Positions 10,766 through 20,486 of a stretch of DNA of 64,000 nt are shown in pieces. A program made the position numbers and the translations under genes. The first letter of the stretch is position 1, and each line of letters opens with the position of its first letter. The notes under the pieces were generated by a model. That model saw only the letters and a list, made by a program, of their open reading frames with translations. It did no database searches and was not told the DNA's origin. Source of the DNA: Streptomyces coelicoflavus (GTDB taxonomy: Bacteria > Actinomycetota > Actinomycetes > Streptomycetales > Streptomycetaceae); the NCBI RefSeq assembly GCF_003112555.1, contig NZ_BEWB01000003.1, positions 496,001 through 560,000 on the forward strand, given 5' to 3'.

Positions 10766-11048
10766 CCGGCACTCCCTACTGCTCGCCACTGCTCGCCGTA
10801 CCGCTCGCCGTCCGCGAGGACTCGTGCGCCGGAATCATGCGCCGGAACACTGCGCCGGAACCCTTCCTACCGCCCAATGGGTGGCGAAGAGCCGGGTTCC
10901 GGCGGTTTTCCGCCCGGAAGAGGGCGTTGATCAGGTATAGGGCTCCCACCGCATCACTCGAAAGAGTGCTGGGGCGGGGGCCGCCCGGACCACGTAGGCT
11001 CGTGCCGAACGGCAAAAACGTCGTGACCGGACTTGATGGGAGCTGAAC

Positions 11049-11396
11049 GTGATCCCCGGTGGTGGCCAGCCCAACATGCAGCAGCTGCTCCAGCAGGCCC
11101 AGAAGATGCAGGAGGACCTGGCGAAGGCGCAGGAGGAACTGGCGCGGACCGAGGTCGACGGCCAGGCGGGCGGCGGCCTGGTGAAGGCCACGGTCACCGG
11201 CTCCGGCGAGCTGCGCGGTCTGAGGATCGACCCGAAGGCGGTGGACCCCGAGGACACCGAGACCCTCGCCGACCTGATCGTCGCGGCCGTCCAGGCGGCC
11301 AACGAGAACGCGCAGAACCTCCAGCAGCAGAAGCTCGGCCCGCTCGCCCAGGGTCTTGGCGGTGGCGGCAGCGGCATCCCCGGCCTGCCGTTCTGA
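11049..11396 (+). CDS. ybaB: YbaB/EbfC-family nucleoid-associated protein
   Basis: The 115-residue protein starts at GTG 11049 behind GGGAG. It begins [20 protein letters not shown], followed by the charged coiled helix and the [20 protein letters not shown] strand region that define YbaB/EbfC. These small dimers bind DNA and are nearly always encoded next to recR, as here, implying a link to recombination or nucleoid structure. The C-terminus is Gly-rich. The intergenic stretch before it (10766-11048) must contain the operon promoter; no clear -35 is seen. Confidence 0.93.
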   Translation: MIPGGGQPNMQQLLQQAQKMQEDLAKAQEELARTEVDGQAGGGLVKATVTGSGELRGLRIDPKAVDPEDTETLADLIVAAVQAANENAQNLQQQKLGPLAQGLGGGGSGIPGLPF

Positions 11397-11481
11397 ACCG
11401 TCTCCCCGGTTCGCCTTTCTCAGACCGGCCGAAGCCATCTACCGTACGTAGTGCACGAACCTCAGGAAGGACGGCAGTCCG

Positions 11482-12081
11482 TTGTACGAAGGCGTGGTCC
11501 AGGACCTCATCGACGAACTCGGGCGGCTGCCCGGCGTCGGTCCCAAGAGCGCGCAGCGGATCGCCTTCCACATCCTCCAGGCCGAGCCGACCGACGTACG
11601 GCGGCTCGCCCAGGCCCTCATGGAAGTGAAGGCCAAGGTCCGCTTCTGTGCGACCTGCGGAAACGTCGCGCAGGAGGAGCAGTGCAACATCTGCCGGGAC
11701 ACCCGGCGCGACCCTTCCGTCATCTGCGTGGTGGAGGAGCCGAAGGACGTCGTCGCCATCGAGCGCACCCGTGAGTTCCGCGGGCGCTACCACGTGCTCG
11801 GCGGCGCGATCAGCCCGATCGACGGGGTCGGCCCCGACGACCTCCGCATCCGTGAGCTGCTGGCCCGCCTGGCGGACGGCACGGTCACGGAGCTGATCCT
11901 GGCCACGGACCCGAATCTGGAGGGCGAGGCCACGGCCACGTACCTCGCCCGCATGATCAAGCCCATGGGCCTCAAGGTCACCCGCCTGGCCAGCGGCCTC
12001 CCGGTGGGCGGCGACCTGGAGTACGCGGACGAGGTGACCCTCGGCCGCGCCTTCGAGGGGAGACGACTCCTAGATGTCTGA
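11482..12081 (+). CDS. recR: Recombination mediator protein RecR
   Basis: The 199-residue protein starts at TTG 11482 after CAGGAAGGA. RecR acts with RecF/RecO to load RecA on gapped DNA. It shows the N-terminal HhH ([20 protein letters not shown]), the four-cysteine zinc finger CATCGN...CNICRD (about residues 57-72), and the Toprim domain with [12 protein letters not shown] and [13 protein letters not shown]. Length is normal. The ybaB-recR gap is 85 bp and the next gene overlaps the recR end by 8 bp. Confidence 0.97.
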   Translation: MYEGVVQDLIDELGRLPGVGPKSAQRIAFHILQAEPTDVRRLAQALMEVKAKVRFCATCGNVAQEEQCNICRDTRRDPSVICVVEEPKDVVAIERTREFRGRYHVLGGAISPIDGVGPDDLRIRELLARLADGTVTELILATDPNLEGEATATYLARMIKPMGLKVTRLASGLPVGGDLEYADEVTLGRAFEGRRLLDV

Positions 12082-12733
12082 CGCCACGCTGCACGCGACC
12101 GACCAGAATCCGGACGACTTCGCGGTCCAGATCGCCGACCAGATCGAGAGCTTCCTGGTGGCCGTCACCGAGGTCGCCAAGGGCGACGAGCCGGACTCGG
12201 CCGTCCCCTTCCTCCTCCTGGAGGTCTCCCAGCTGATGCTGGCCGGCGGCCGCCTGGGCGCCCACGAGGACATCGTCCCCGACGAGCGCTACGAGCCCGA
12301 CCCGGGCCCGGAGCAGGACGTGGACCTGCTCCGCGAGAACCTGGCCCGCATCCTCGACCCGATCGACGTCTACTCCGAGGTCTTCGACCCCTACGAGCCG
12401 CGCAAGGCCCCGGTCCCGGCCCGTATCTCCGACGACCTCACCGACGTCATCACCGACCTGCGCCACGGCATGGTCCACTACAAGGCCGGCCGCACCACGG
12501 AGGCCCTGTGGTGGTGGCAGTTCTCCTACTTCTCCAACTGGGGCTCCACCGCCTCCGCGACCCTGCGCGCCCTCCAGTCGGTCGTCGCCCACGTCCGCCT
12601 GAACCAGCCCCTGGAGGAGCTGGACGGCCTCGACACCGACCAGGACCTCGGCGACGACGCCCTGGAGTCGGAGGCCGGCCGCGTCATGGTCCAGGAGATC
12701 GCGGGACCCCTGGGGCTGCGCCCGGTCAAGTAG
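12074..12733 (+). CDS. DUF5063 domain protein
   Basis: The 219-residue acidic protein starts at ATG 12074, inside the last codons of recR (8-bp overlap), so translation is probably coupled. The all-helical sequence carries the DUF5063 features [18 protein letters not shown], a long acidic loop (DEDI-like and PDPGPEQD), and [29 protein letters not shown]. The function is unknown, but fixed linkage with recR across Streptomyces suggests a role in recombination or DNA metabolism. It is convergent with the LysR gene at 15 bp. Confidence 0.9.
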   Translation: MSDATLHATDQNPDDFAVQIADQIESFLVAVTEVAKGDEPDSAVPFLLLEVSQLMLAGGRLGAHEDIVPDERYEPDPGPEQDVDLLRENLARILDPIDVYSEVFDPYEPRKAPVPARISDDLTDVITDLRHGMVHYKAGRTTEALWWWQFSYFSNWGSTASATLRALQSVVAHVRLNQPLEELDGLDTDQDLGDDALESEAGRVMVQEIAGPLGLRPVK

Positions 12734-12748
12734 CGGCACCCCCGGGAC

Positions 12749-13636
12749 TCAGCTCTCCTCGCGGACGTCCGGCACGCCGAGCAGGCGGAGGAACGCGGTC
12801 GCCGCGGGCGTGCGGCTGCCGGGCGGCCAGATGACGTACTCGACGCGGGCCGGTGCGTCGGTGACCTGGACCGTGGTCACCCCGCTGAGCTGGGGCACGT
12901 AGGCGGAGGGCAGCATCGCCACGCCGAGGCCCTGGCCGACCAGCCGGGCCAGGAAGTGCGTGTTCGTCACCTCGAAGGCGACGTCACGGGTGAGGCCCGC
13001 GGCGGAGAAGGCCAGGTCGGACTGGGCGCGGCCGGCGGTCTTCGCCGGCAGGTCCACGAACTCCTCCTCGGCCAGCCGGCGCAGATCGACCGGCCCGCCG
13101 CCGGCGAGCGGGTGATCGGGGGAGACCACGGCGACGAGCCGGTCACGGCCGATCACATGGGCCTCGACCCCCTGGGGGCGCGCGGTGGTCGGCAGCCCGA
13201 GGAAGGCGACCTGGACGTCCCCTTCCTTGACCCGCTCGACGAGCTCCTCACTGGGGCTCACGCGCAGGCTGACCCGCACCTTCGGATACCGCCCGCGGAA
13301 GTCGCGCAGGGCGCGCGGGACGTCGACGGCGGCGACGGACGAGATCACGCCGATACGGAGCTGCCCACGGACCTCGCCGACGGCGGCGGCCACCTCGTCG
13401 GCCGCGCGTTCGGCGGCGGCCAGGCACTGGCGGGCGGCCGGGAGGAACGCCTCCCCGGCCGGGGTCAGCCGCACCCGGCGGGTGGTGCGCTCGAAGAGCC
13501 TGGCGCCCAGTTCCTGCTCGAGCCGAGCGACCTGGTGGCTGAGGGCGGACTGGACGACGAGACAGCGCTCGGCGGCACGGGTGAAGCTCATGGTCTCGGC
13601 GACCGCGAGCACGTAGCGCATCTGCTGGAGCTCCAT
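12749..13636 (-). CDS. LysR-family transcriptional regulator
   Basis: The 295-residue protein starts at ATG 13636. Its N-terminal winged helix (MELQQMRYVLAVAETMSFTRAAERCLVVQSALSHQVARLEQELGARLFER region) is canonical LysR. Residues 90-290 form the periplasmic-binding-protein-like effector domain (LRIGVISSVAAVDVP onward). It is divergent from the MFS exporter gene. A perfect palindrome lies 7 bp upstream of its start, in the shared promoter, so it likely controls itself and the exporter in response to a small molecule. Confidence 0.95.
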   Translation of the reverse strand: MELQQMRYVLAVAETMSFTRAAERCLVVQSALSHQVARLEQELGARLFERTTRRVRLTPAGEAFLPAARQCLAAAERAADEVAAAVGEVRGQLRIGVISSVAAVDVPRALRDFRGRYPKVRVSLRVSPSEELVERVKEGDVQVAFLGLPTTARPQGVEAHVIGRDRLVAVVSPDHPLAGGGPVDLRRLAEEEFVDLPAKTAGRAQSDLAFSAAGLTRDVAFEVTNTHFLARLVGQGLGVAMLPSAYVPQLSGVTTVQVTDAPARVEYVIWPPGSRTPAATAFLRLLGVPDVREES

Positions 13637-13642
13637 GACTAC

Positions 13643-13661
13643 TTATCTTGGAACAAGATAA
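13643..13661. promoter_or_regulatory. Perfect palindrome in the LysR/MFS divergent promoter
   Basis: TTATCTTGGAACAAGATAA has 8-base arms around GAA. It is unusually AT-rich for this genome and includes the T-N11-A pattern of LysR boxes. It lies 7 bp from the lysR start and 58 bp from the MFS start. Confidence 0.7.
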
Positions 13662-13718
13662 ATGAGGTGACAAGCATGTGTTGGACTCATGGATGGGCCG
13701 CGAGCAGACTTCGTTGAC

Positions 13719-14945
13719 ATGTCCGCACACGTACCAGAGACCTCGACCTCGTCCCTGAAGGGATGGCTGGGCGTCGCCGCCATCACGGCCAGTCTCTTCG
13801 TCTTCCTGACCACCGAGCTGATGCCCGTGGGCCTGCTCACCCCGCTGAGCGAGAGCCTGGACATATCCGTCGGCGTCGCCGGCCTCATGGTCACCGCACA
13901 GGGTGTCGCGGCCGGCCTCGGCGTACCGTTCATCGTCGCCTGGACCAGACGCGTCGACCGGCGCCCGCTGCTCACCACGCTGCTCGCGGTGCTCACGCTG
14001 GGCAACCTCGTCACCGCCGTCGCACCGAACTACCCGCTGATCCTCGGCACCCGGCTCCTCATGGGCTTCGCCAGCGGGGTCTTCTGGGCCATCGGCGTCA
14101 GCATGGCCATGCGGATCGTGCCCGGACGGCACGCGAACCGGGCCGCCGCGGTGGTGATGTCCGGCATCTCCGTGGCCACGGTCGTCGGCATCCCTCTCGG
14201 CACCGTCATCGAGGCACGGACCGACTGGCGGACCACCTTCGGCATCTGGGCGGGCCTCAGCGTGCTGGTCCTCGTCGCGGTCGCGTCCCTCGTCCCGTCG
14301 ATGCCGTCGCGGAACGCGGTGTCCGTCCGCGAGGTCTTCGGCCTGCCGGTCAGGAACGGGCAACTGCGCACGGTGCTGTTCGTGGTCGTCTTCTTCGTGC
14401 TCGGACACTTCGGCGCCTACACCTTCGTCCGCCCCTACCTGGAGGACACCGCGGACGCCTCCTCCGGCTTCATCACCACCGTCCTGATCATCTTCGGCGT
14501 CGGCGGCGCGGTCGGGAACTTCGTCGCCGGCCACACGGTGAACAAGAACCTGCGCGGCACCTTCGTCACCGGTCTGGTGGGGCTCCTGGTGGCCCTGTTG
14601 CTGCTGCGCTTCGTCGGGAACGGGGAACTCGGCGCCGTCGTCGCGCTGGTCCTGTGGGGACTCTCCTTCGGTGTCGTGCAGCTCTCCCAGATCAACATGA
14701 CGCTCGCCTCCGCGCCCGACACCTTCGAAGCCGCCATGTCGCTCAACACCATGGCGTACAACACCTGCATCGCCCTCGGGGCCCTCTTCGGCGGTCTGCT
14801 CGTCGACCACGTCGGCGTCACGAGCGTCCTGTGGTTCGGCATGGCCCTGGCGGCGGCGTCGCTGCTGCTCCGGCTCGCCACCGGCCGGGCGGCGAAGACC
14901 CGGGCCGACGCGCCCGAGGACGACCTCGCGCCCACCGTCGGCTAG
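13719..14945 (+). CDS. MFS transporter (DHA1-type drug/sugar exporter)
   Basis: A protein of about 408 residues with twelve predicted membrane helices, starting at ATG 13719 (MSAHVPETSTSSLKGW). An alternative in-frame ATG at 13689 has no ribosome site. Helix 1 carries the FLTTELMPVGLL pattern typical of the AraJ/SotB/Cmx branch of DHA1 exporters, and WTRRVDRRPLLTTLL forms the loop 2-3 motif. It probably expels a hydrophobic drug or metabolite. It is divergent from the LysR gene, and a GNAT acetyltransferase gene follows 35 bp later. Exporter plus acetyltransferase suggests a small detoxification operon. Confidence 0.92.
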   Translation: MSAHVPETSTSSLKGWLGVAAITASLFVFLTTELMPVGLLTPLSESLDISVGVAGLMVTAQGVAAGLGVPFIVAWTRRVDRRPLLTTLLAVLTLGNLVTAVAPNYPLILGTRLLMGFASGVFWAIGVSMAMRIVPGRHANRAAAVVMSGISVATVVGIPLGTVIEARTDWRTTFGIWAGLSVLVLVAVASLVPSMPSRNAVSVREVFGLPVRNGQLRTVLFVVVFFVLGHFGAYTFVRPYLEDTADASSGFITTVLIIFGVGGAVGNFVAGHTVNKNLRGTFVTGLVGLLVALLLLRFVGNGELGAVVALVLWGLSFGVVQLSQINMTLASAPDTFEAAMSLNTMAYNTCIALGALFGGLLVDHVGVTSVLWFGMALAAASLLLRLATGRAAKTRADAPEDDLAPTVG

Positions 14946-14980
14946 AGGAGGAAGGCCAGGAGAAGGAAGGCAAGGAAGAC

Positions 14981-15424
14981 ATGACGTCGGAGAACCACAC
15001 CTGGACCCATCGCCTCGACGAGGTGGACCTCGACGAGCTGTCCCGGCTGTACCTGCTGGCCCCCTTGGGCAACAAGCCTCCCGAGGTGCTCGCCACCGTG
15101 TTCGGCAACAGCCGCTACATGTGCTTCGTCCACGCCGGTGACGTCCTCGTCGGCGCGGGGCGCGCACTGGCCGACGGCGTCGACTGCGCCTGCATCGCCG
15201 ACGTGGCCGTCCATCCCGAGCACCAGGGGCGGGGCCTCGGTTCGGACATCGTCCGCCGGCTCGTGGAGCTGGCGGAGGGCCACAAGAAGATCATCCTCTA
15301 CGCCGCCCCCGGAACCGAGCCCTTCTACCGCGGGCTCGGCTTCCTCCACATGAACACGGCGATGGGGATCTGGTCCGACCCCCAACGGGCCGTCGGCATG
15401 GGACTGCTCCGCCCGGCGGACTGA
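14981..15424 (+). CDS. GNAT-family N-acetyltransferase
   Basis: The 147-residue protein starts at ATG 14981 behind a long purine run (AAGGAAGGCAAGGAAG). The acetyl-CoA motif A is clear: IADVAVHPEHQGRGLGSDIVRRLVELA. The C-terminal LYAAPGTEPFYRGLGF is the usual motif B end. The substrate is unknown. It follows the MFS exporter gene by 35 bp and is presumably cotranscribed and under the LysR regulator. Confidence 0.92.
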   Translation: MTSENHTWTHRLDEVDLDELSRLYLLAPLGNKPPEVLATVFGNSRYMCFVHAGDVLVGAGRALADGVDCACIADVAVHPEHQGRGLGSDIVRRLVELAEGHKKIILYAAPGTEPFYRGLGFLHMNTAMGIWSDPQRAVGMGLLRPAD

Positions 15425-15528
15425 CCAGGCCGCCTCACCGGAGGGCCGTCGGGTCCGCGGCCGGTGGGGCGGCCGCCGCCCGGGGCACGTGCGGGACGCA
15501 GCGCCCCGGGCCGGTTGCCCGCCGCCGG

Positions 15529-17712
15529 TCAGAGCACCGCCGTGTGGTCCGGGTACGTGTTGAGGACGGTGTCGCCCTTCCGGCTGCCGAAGGGCGCGCG
15601 CCAGTTGCCGGTGCCGGGGTAGTAGTACGTGTACTCGGGACCGTAGGCGTACAGGTCGGGGTGTCCGTCGTGGTCGGCGTCGCCGATGCCGACGAGGTGC
15701 TGGTAGGTGTTCCAGCCGCCGCCGATCCGGGTGCGGGGCGCGAAGGTGCCGTCGCCCTTGCCGAGGTAGAGCCACAGGACGCCGGCCCGGTCGCGGGCGA
15801 TCAGATCGCCCGTCGCGGCGCCGCCGATGTCGCCCGTGGCGATCAGGTCGTTGTAGACGCCCCAGCCGCCGCCGACCCGGGTGCGCTTGGCGAAGGGGGC
15901 CCGCCAGTCGCCGGTGCCCTTGTACAGCCACAGGACGCCGCTCTTGTCGGTGGCGAGGAGGTCGGCCCTGCCGTCGTTGGTGAGGTCGCTGCCCGCGGCG
16001 ATCTTGTCGTAGGCGCCCCAGCCGCCGCCGATGCGGCTGCGGGTGGCGAAGGTGCCGTCGCCCTTGCTCAGGTAGAGCCAGAGGACGCCCGCCTTGTCGC
16101 GCGCGACCAGGTCTCCGTGCGCGGCGCCGCCCAGGTTGCCGCCCGCTTCGATCCGGTCGTAGGTGTTCCAGCCGCCGCCGACGAGCTTCTCCTCCGCCGT
16201 CCGGGTCAGTTGCCGGTCCAGCGGGGCGAAGTAGGAGTCGGTGCGCCACAGGCGGCCCGACGTGTCGCGGGCCAGGAGGTCAGGGCTGCCGTTGTCCGTG
16301 TAGTCGTGCGGCGCGGAGGCGCGTACCACCTTGAAGGTGCCGGACGCGGTCAGGGTCGGGCCGATGCCGTTGCGCGGACGGGCCGAGATGTCCCACGCGT
16401 AGTCGCCGTTGGGCGCGTCGGCCGTCGCGTGGTCGACGTCGCCCAGCCAGTCGAAGGTGAAGCCGGTCGACTCGGGCCCGTAGAAGACCGCCTGGGTGAG
16501 CTTCCTGGTGCGCTTGTGACGCAGTGTCACCCACAGTTCCGCGTTGTCCCGCGACAGCGTCCAGCGCAGCTTGGCCCGGCCGCCGTCGCGGTCGAGGTGG
16601 ATCACCTCGGGGACGTTGTGGCCGACGAGGGCGAGGCTGGTCGGTTCGCCGGTGCTCGCGACCATGGCCGCGGTCGGGGTGTCGTCGGCGTCGACGGTGA
16701 TGCGGTAGACGCCCTCGCCCTCGGCGACGGTGCCGCCGCGTGCGTAGAGGACACCGTCGGGGGCGACGGCGGCGGACGTGAGGTGGTCCAGCAGCTTGGT
16801 GGCGACCCCGGTCTTCAGGTCGCGGGCGGTCAGGTCGTGCAGGGTGCTCTCGTAGGCGTCGGTCAGGCCGCCGGGGTCGCCGTGCACCACGTGGTCGCCC
16901 TGGAGACCGACCTGGATGTCACGGGCCGGCGAGGCGGGCAGTTTGATCCGCTGCGTCCCGCCCGTGGCGCGCGTGCGGACCATGATGCTGGTCCGCTCCG
17001 AGCCGTACTCGACCCAGGCGACGTAGTCCGCAGAGACGGCGATGTCGCCGTTGCCGGTCGGTTCGTCCCGCAGGCCGGTCTCCGTCACGGCGCCGGTGGC
17101 GAGGTCGATCAGGCCCCAGTACTTCTTGCCGCCGCTGGTGTAGGTGATCAGGCCGTGAGCGGCGGTGCCGGACGAGATCCTGCGGTTGGTGGCGTCGGCC
17201 GGAAGGCCGGTCACCGGGGACCTTCCGGCGCCCTTGGTGTGCATGAACAGGTCGGCGCCCGCGGGTGAGCTGCTGTCCGTGCTGAAAAGTGCCTGACCCG
17301 CCGCACCCGCGTAGTCGAGACCGGCGGCCGGCTGGACGAAGACGTCGAAGACCGTGCGGCCGGTGGCCACGTCCCGCAGCTCCGCCGTGTCGCGGCGCGG
17401 CTGTACGGCCACCAGGTCGCCGTATCCGGTGGCCTGCATGGGCAGGCTGTCGGCCAGGTCGGTCACCGCGCCGTCCGAGGCCCGCACCCAGGCCCGGTCG
17501 CTCTTGGTGCTGTCCCAGGTCAGGTAGCCCGATGCGGTGACTGCCACGATCTTGTGGCCGACCGGGAAGGCGGTCGCGGCGATCGCGGCCGCCTGCTGGG
17601 CCGGTGGGGCGGCCACGGCCGGAAGTGCCGGAAGGCCGGCGGCGCCGACGGCGGCGGCGAGAACGGCGGCGGCGACGGCGAGTCGTCCGCGCACCGGGCG
17701 TGCGTGTGACAA
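15529..17712 (-). CDS. Secreted FG-GAP (VCBS) repeat protein
   Basis: The 727-residue protein starts at TTG 17712, chosen because GGGGAGG lies 9 bases upstream and a signal peptide follows directly (SHARPVRGRLAVAAAVLAAAVGAAG, predicted cleavage after an AVA-A site). Residues 50-430 read as beta-propeller-like strands without a named family. From about residue 480 to the end, four to five FG-GAP repeats recur: a GDLVARDKAGVLWLYL-type core with GDGTF and IGGGWNTY linkers. In related secreted actinobacterial proteins these fold as calcium-binding propellers. No enzymatic motif is seen. An extracellular binding or surface role is inferred. Confidence 0.88.
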   Translation of the reverse strand: MSHARPVRGRLAVAAAVLAAAVGAAGLPALPAVAAPPAQQAAAIAATAFPVGHKIVAVTASGYLTWDSTKSDRAWVRASDGAVTDLADSLPMQATGYGDLVAVQPRRDTAELRDVATGRTVFDVFVQPAAGLDYAGAAGQALFSTDSSSPAGADLFMHTKGAGRSPVTGLPADATNRRISSGTAAHGLITYTSGGKKYWGLIDLATGAVTETGLRDEPTGNGDIAVSADYVAWVEYGSERTSIMVRTRATGGTQRIKLPASPARDIQVGLQGDHVVHGDPGGLTDAYESTLHDLTARDLKTGVATKLLDHLTSAAVAPDGVLYARGGTVAEGEGVYRITVDADDTPTAAMVASTGEPTSLALVGHNVPEVIHLDRDGGRAKLRWTLSRDNAELWVTLRHKRTRKLTQAVFYGPESTGFTFDWLGDVDHATADAPNGDYAWDISARPRNGIGPTLTASGTFKVVRASAPHDYTDNGSPDLLARDTSGRLWRTDSYFAPLDRQLTRTAEEKLVGGGWNTYDRIEAGGNLGGAAHGDLVARDKAGVLWLYLSKGDGTFATRSRIGGGWGAYDKIAAGSDLTNDGRADLLATDKSGVLWLYKGTGDWRAPFAKRTRVGGGWGVYNDLIATGDIGGAATGDLIARDRAGVLWLYLGKGDGTFAPRTRIGGGWNTYQHLVGIGDADHDGHPDLYAYGPEYTYYYPGTGNWRAPFGSRKGDTVLNTYPDHTAVL

Positions 17713-17921
17713 GGCGGTGATCCTCCCCAGGTGCGGCGCACCACGCGCCGGCGGAGGATCAGACTCCCCGCCGACCGGCGAGGTTGTGGCCCGATGGCCT
17801 TGTGAACGTGTGACACACCGCACTTTCCCGAGTGACCCGCGTCCCCCTGGGCATGAGCCAGCCTGAGCGAGTACCCGGGTCTCACCATGCGATACCGCAG
17901 GGGCGAACCCCGGACGCTCGG

Positions 17922-17927
17922 TAAAAT
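17922..17927 (+). promoter_or_regulatory. Probable -10 element for ask-asd
   Basis: TAAAAT stands out in the GC-rich region 61 bp upstream of the ask GTG. No good -35 hexamer is visible at 17-bp spacing. The rest of the 275-bp divergent gap (17713-17987) shows nothing else firm. Confidence 0.4.
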
Positions 17928-17987
17928 GAGCCGACCGCAGTACATACACGTACGTGCGGAAAGAGACGGATTGAGCGAGGAGCGCAC

Positions 17988-19265
17988 GTGGGCCTTGTCG
18001 TGCAGAAGTACGGAGGCTCCTCCGTAGCCGATGCCGAAGGCATCAAGCGCGTCGCCAAGCGGATCGTGGAAGCGAAGAAGAACGGCAACCAGGTGGTCGC
18101 CGTCGTTTCCGCGATGGGCGACACGACGGACGAGCTGATCGATCTCGCCGAGCAGGTTTCCCCGATCCCTGCCGGGCGCGAACTCGACATGCTGCTGACC
18201 GCCGGAGAGCGTATCTCCATGGCGCTGCTGGCCATGGCGATCAAAAACCTGGGACACGAGGCCCAGTCGTTCACCGGCAGCCAGGCCGGAGTCATCACCG
18301 ACTCGGTCCACAACAAGGCCCGGATCATCGACGTGACGCCGGGGCGCATCAAGACCTCGGTGGACGAGGGCAACGTCGCCATCGTGGCCGGCTTCCAGGG
18401 CGTCAGCCAGGACAGCAAGGACATCACCACGCTGGGCCGCGGCGGTTCCGACACCACGGCCGTCGCCCTCGCCGCCGCGCTCGACGCGGACGTCTGCGAG
18501 ATCTACACGGACGTCGACGGCGTGTTCACCGCCGACCCGCGCGTGGTGCCGAAGGCGAAGAAGATCGACTGGATCTCCTTCGAGGACATGCTGGAGCTCG
18601 CTGCCTCCGGCTCCAAGGTGCTGCTCCACCGTTGCGTGGAGTACGCCCGCCGGTACAACATCCCGATCCACGTGCGGTCCAGCTTCAGCGGACTGCAGGG
18701 CACGTGGGTCAGCAGCGAGCCGATCAAGCAAGGGGAAAAGCACGTGGAGCAGGCCCTCATCTCCGGAGTCGCGCACGACACCTCCGAGGCCAAGGTCACG
18801 GTCGTCGGGGTGCCCGACAAGCCGGGCGAGGCGGCCGCGATCTTCCGCGCCATCGCCGACGCCCAGGTCAACATCGACATGGTCGTGCAGAACGTGTCCG
18901 CCGCCTCCACGGGCCTGACGGACATCTCGTTCACGCTGCCCAAGACCGAGGGCCGCAAGGCCATCGACGCGCTGGAGAGGAACCGGCCGGGCATCGGCTT
19001 CGACTCGCTGCGCTACGACGACCAGATCGGCAAGATCTCCCTGGTCGGCGCCGGTATGAAGAGCAACCCGGGCGTCACCGCCGACTTCTTCACCGCGCTC
19101 TCCGACGCCGGCGTGAACATCGAGCTGATCTCGACCTCCGAGATCCGCATCTCGGTCGTCACCCGCAAGGACGACGTGAACGAGGCCGTGCGCGCCGTGC
19201 ACACCGCCTTCGGGCTGGACTCCGACAGCGACGAGGCCGTCGTCTACGGGGGCACCGGACGCTGA
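17988..19265 (+). CDS. ask: Aspartate kinase (alpha subunit)
   Basis: The enzyme phosphorylates L-aspartate with ATP, the first step to lysine, threonine, methionine, isoleucine and diaminopimelate. The 425-residue protein starts at GTG 17988 behind GAGGAG. It contains the KYGGSS motif (K7), [18 protein letters not shown], the [13 protein letters not shown] segment, and two C-terminal ACT domains for feedback control (from about residue 265). Length and layout match the Corynebacterium/Streptomyces lysC-type enzyme. The stop overlaps the asd start by one base (TGATG), so coupling is likely. Confidence 0.96.
   Translation: MGLVVQKYGGSSVADAEGIKRVAKRIVEAKKNGNQVVAVVSAMGDTTDELIDLAEQVSPIPAGRELDMLLTAGERISMALLAMAIKNLGHEAQSFTGSQAGVITDSVHNKARIIDVTPGRIKTSVDEGNVAIVAGFQGVSQDSKDITTLGRGGSDTTAVALAAALDADVCEIYTDVDGVFTADPRVVPKAKKIDWISFEDMLELAASGSKVLLHRCVEYARRYNIPIHVRSSFSGLQGTWVSSEPIKQGEKHVEQALISGVAHDTSEAKVTVVGVPDKPGEAAAIFRAIADAQVNIDMVVQNVSAASTGLTDISFTLPKTEGRKAIDALERNRPGIGFDSLRYDDQIGKISLVGAGMKSNPGVTADFFTALSDAGVNIELISTSEIRISVVTRKDDVNEAVRAVHTAFGLDSDSDEAVVYGGTGR
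18744..19265 (+). CDS. Probable aspartate kinase beta subunit from an internal in-frame start
   Basis: A GTG at residue 253 of ask is preceded by AAGGGGAAAAGCAC, a good ribosome site. It would give a 173-residue protein starting [17 protein letters not shown], which is the regulatory ACT-domain half alone. In Corynebacterium and Bacillus the alpha2-beta2 kinase makes its beta chain by exactly this kind of internal initiation at the same place. Here the site is seen in sequence; use of the start is inference. Confidence 0.6.
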   Translation: MEQALISGVAHDTSEAKVTVVGVPDKPGEAAAIFRAIADAQVNIDMVVQNVSAASTGLTDISFTLPKTEGRKAIDALERNRPGIGFDSLRYDDQIGKISLVGAGMKSNPGVTADFFTALSDAGVNIELISTSEIRISVVTRKDDVNEAVRAVHTAFGLDSDSDEAVVYGGTGR

Positions 19266-20350
19266 TGTCCGGCATGCAGGACGGCGGCCGGGACGGCCGT
19301 ACCGGCAGGCCCACGCTCGCCGTCGTGGGTGCGACCGGTGCCGTCGGCTCGGTCATGCTCCAGATCCTGTCCCAGCACGCGGACGTCTGGGGCGACATCC
19401 GCCTGATCGCCTCCCCGCGCTCGGCCGGCCGCAAGCTGGCCGTACGGGGGGAGGAGGTCGAGGTGGTGGCGCTCGCCGAGGAGGCCTTCGACGGGGTCGA
19501 CGTCGCCATGTTCGACGTGCCCGACGAGGTCTCCGCGCAGTGGGCGCCGGTCGCCGCCGCCAAGGGCGTGGTGGTGGTCGACAACTCCGGCGCGTTCCGG
19601 ATGGACCCGGACGTGCCGCTCGTCGTGCCCGAGGTCAACCCGCACGCGGTGCGGATGCGGCCGCGCGGGATCGTCGCCAACCCGAACTGCACGACGCTGT
19701 CCATGATCGTGGCGCTGGGCGCGCTGCACGCCGAGTTCGGGCTGCGCGAGCTGGTCGTCTCCTCGTACCAGGCGGTCAGCGGGGCCGGGCGGGACGGCGT
19801 GGACACGCTGCGCCGGCAGCTGTCGCTGGTGGCCGGCACCGAGTTGGGGACCCACCCCGGTGACGTGCGGCGGGCCGTCGGCGACGACACCGGCCCGTTC
19901 CCGGAGCCGGTCGCGCTGAACGTCGTACCGTGGGCCGGATCGCTGCGGGAGGACGGCTGGTCGTCGGAGGAGATGAAGGTGCGGGACGAGTCCCGCAAGA
20001 TCCTCGGGCTGCCTCGGCTGCCGGTCGCCGTGACCTGCGTGCGGGTCCCGGTGGTGACCACGCACTCACTGACTGTGCACGCCCGTTTCGAGGGCGAGGT
20101 CAGTGTCGAGGGGGCCCGGGAGATCCTGGCCACCGCGCCCGGCGTCGTCCTGTTCGACAACCCGGCCGCCGGGGAGTTTCCGACGCCCGCCGACGCGGTC
20201 GGCACCGACCCGACCTGGGTCGGCCGGGTGCGCCGGGCCCTCGACGACCCGACCGCGCTCGAACTCTTCGTGTGCGGCGACAACCTCCGCAAGGGCGCCG
20301 CGCTGAACACCGCGCAGATCGCGGAACTGGTGGCGGCCGAGTTCGGCTGA
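19265..20350 (+). CDS. asd: Aspartate-semialdehyde dehydrogenase
   Basis: It reduces aspartyl phosphate to aspartate semialdehyde with NADPH. The 361-residue protein starts at ATG 19265, overlapping the ask stop. A later ATG (19274) is possible. It contains the VVGATGAVG dinucleotide motif (residues 20-28), SYQAVSGAG, and the active-site cysteine in NPNCTT (C142). The C-terminal dimerisation region is complete. A hairpin terminator lies about 140 bp downstream. Confidence 0.95.
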   Translation: MSGMQDGGRDGRTGRPTLAVVGATGAVGSVMLQILSQHADVWGDIRLIASPRSAGRKLAVRGEEVEVVALAEEAFDGVDVAMFDVPDEVSAQWAPVAAAKGVVVVDNSGAFRMDPDVPLVVPEVNPHAVRMRPRGIVANPNCTTLSMIVALGALHAEFGLRELVVSSYQAVSGAGRDGVDTLRRQLSLVAGTELGTHPGDVRRAVGDDTGPFPEPVALNVVPWAGSLREDGWSSEEMKVRDESRKILGLPRLPVAVTCVRVPVVTTHSLTVHARFEGEVSVEGAREILATAPGVVLFDNPAAGEFPTPADAVGTDPTWVGRVRRALDDPTALELFVCGDNLRKGAALNTAQIAELVAAEFG

Positions 20351-20392
20351 CCCACGGTCAGAGACGGATCGGTGGGGCAAAAGCCCTGGCTG

Positions 20393-20420
20393 CCATGGAT
20401 TTCATTTGTAGGATCCATGG
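20393..20420. repeat. Inverted repeat in an AT-rich island after asd
   Basis: CCATGGAT and ATCCATGG face each other across an AT-rich 12-base loop (TTCATTTGTAGG). It is 43 bp past the asd stop. Base composition is unlike the surroundings. It could be a protein site or the relic of an insertion. No gene is associated. Confidence 0.4.
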
Positions 20421-20486
20421 ACGAGATGTGATCCGGAAGTTGGTCCGGACTACTTGTACCGGGCACCCGTGCCGTCAGAGGATTTC

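Noticed and set aside
10790..11048. Signal recognition particle RNA gene upstream of ybaB
   Set aside because: The GGAAGG/AGCAG apical motif of SRP RNA is not present, and dnaX, its usual neighbour, is absent.
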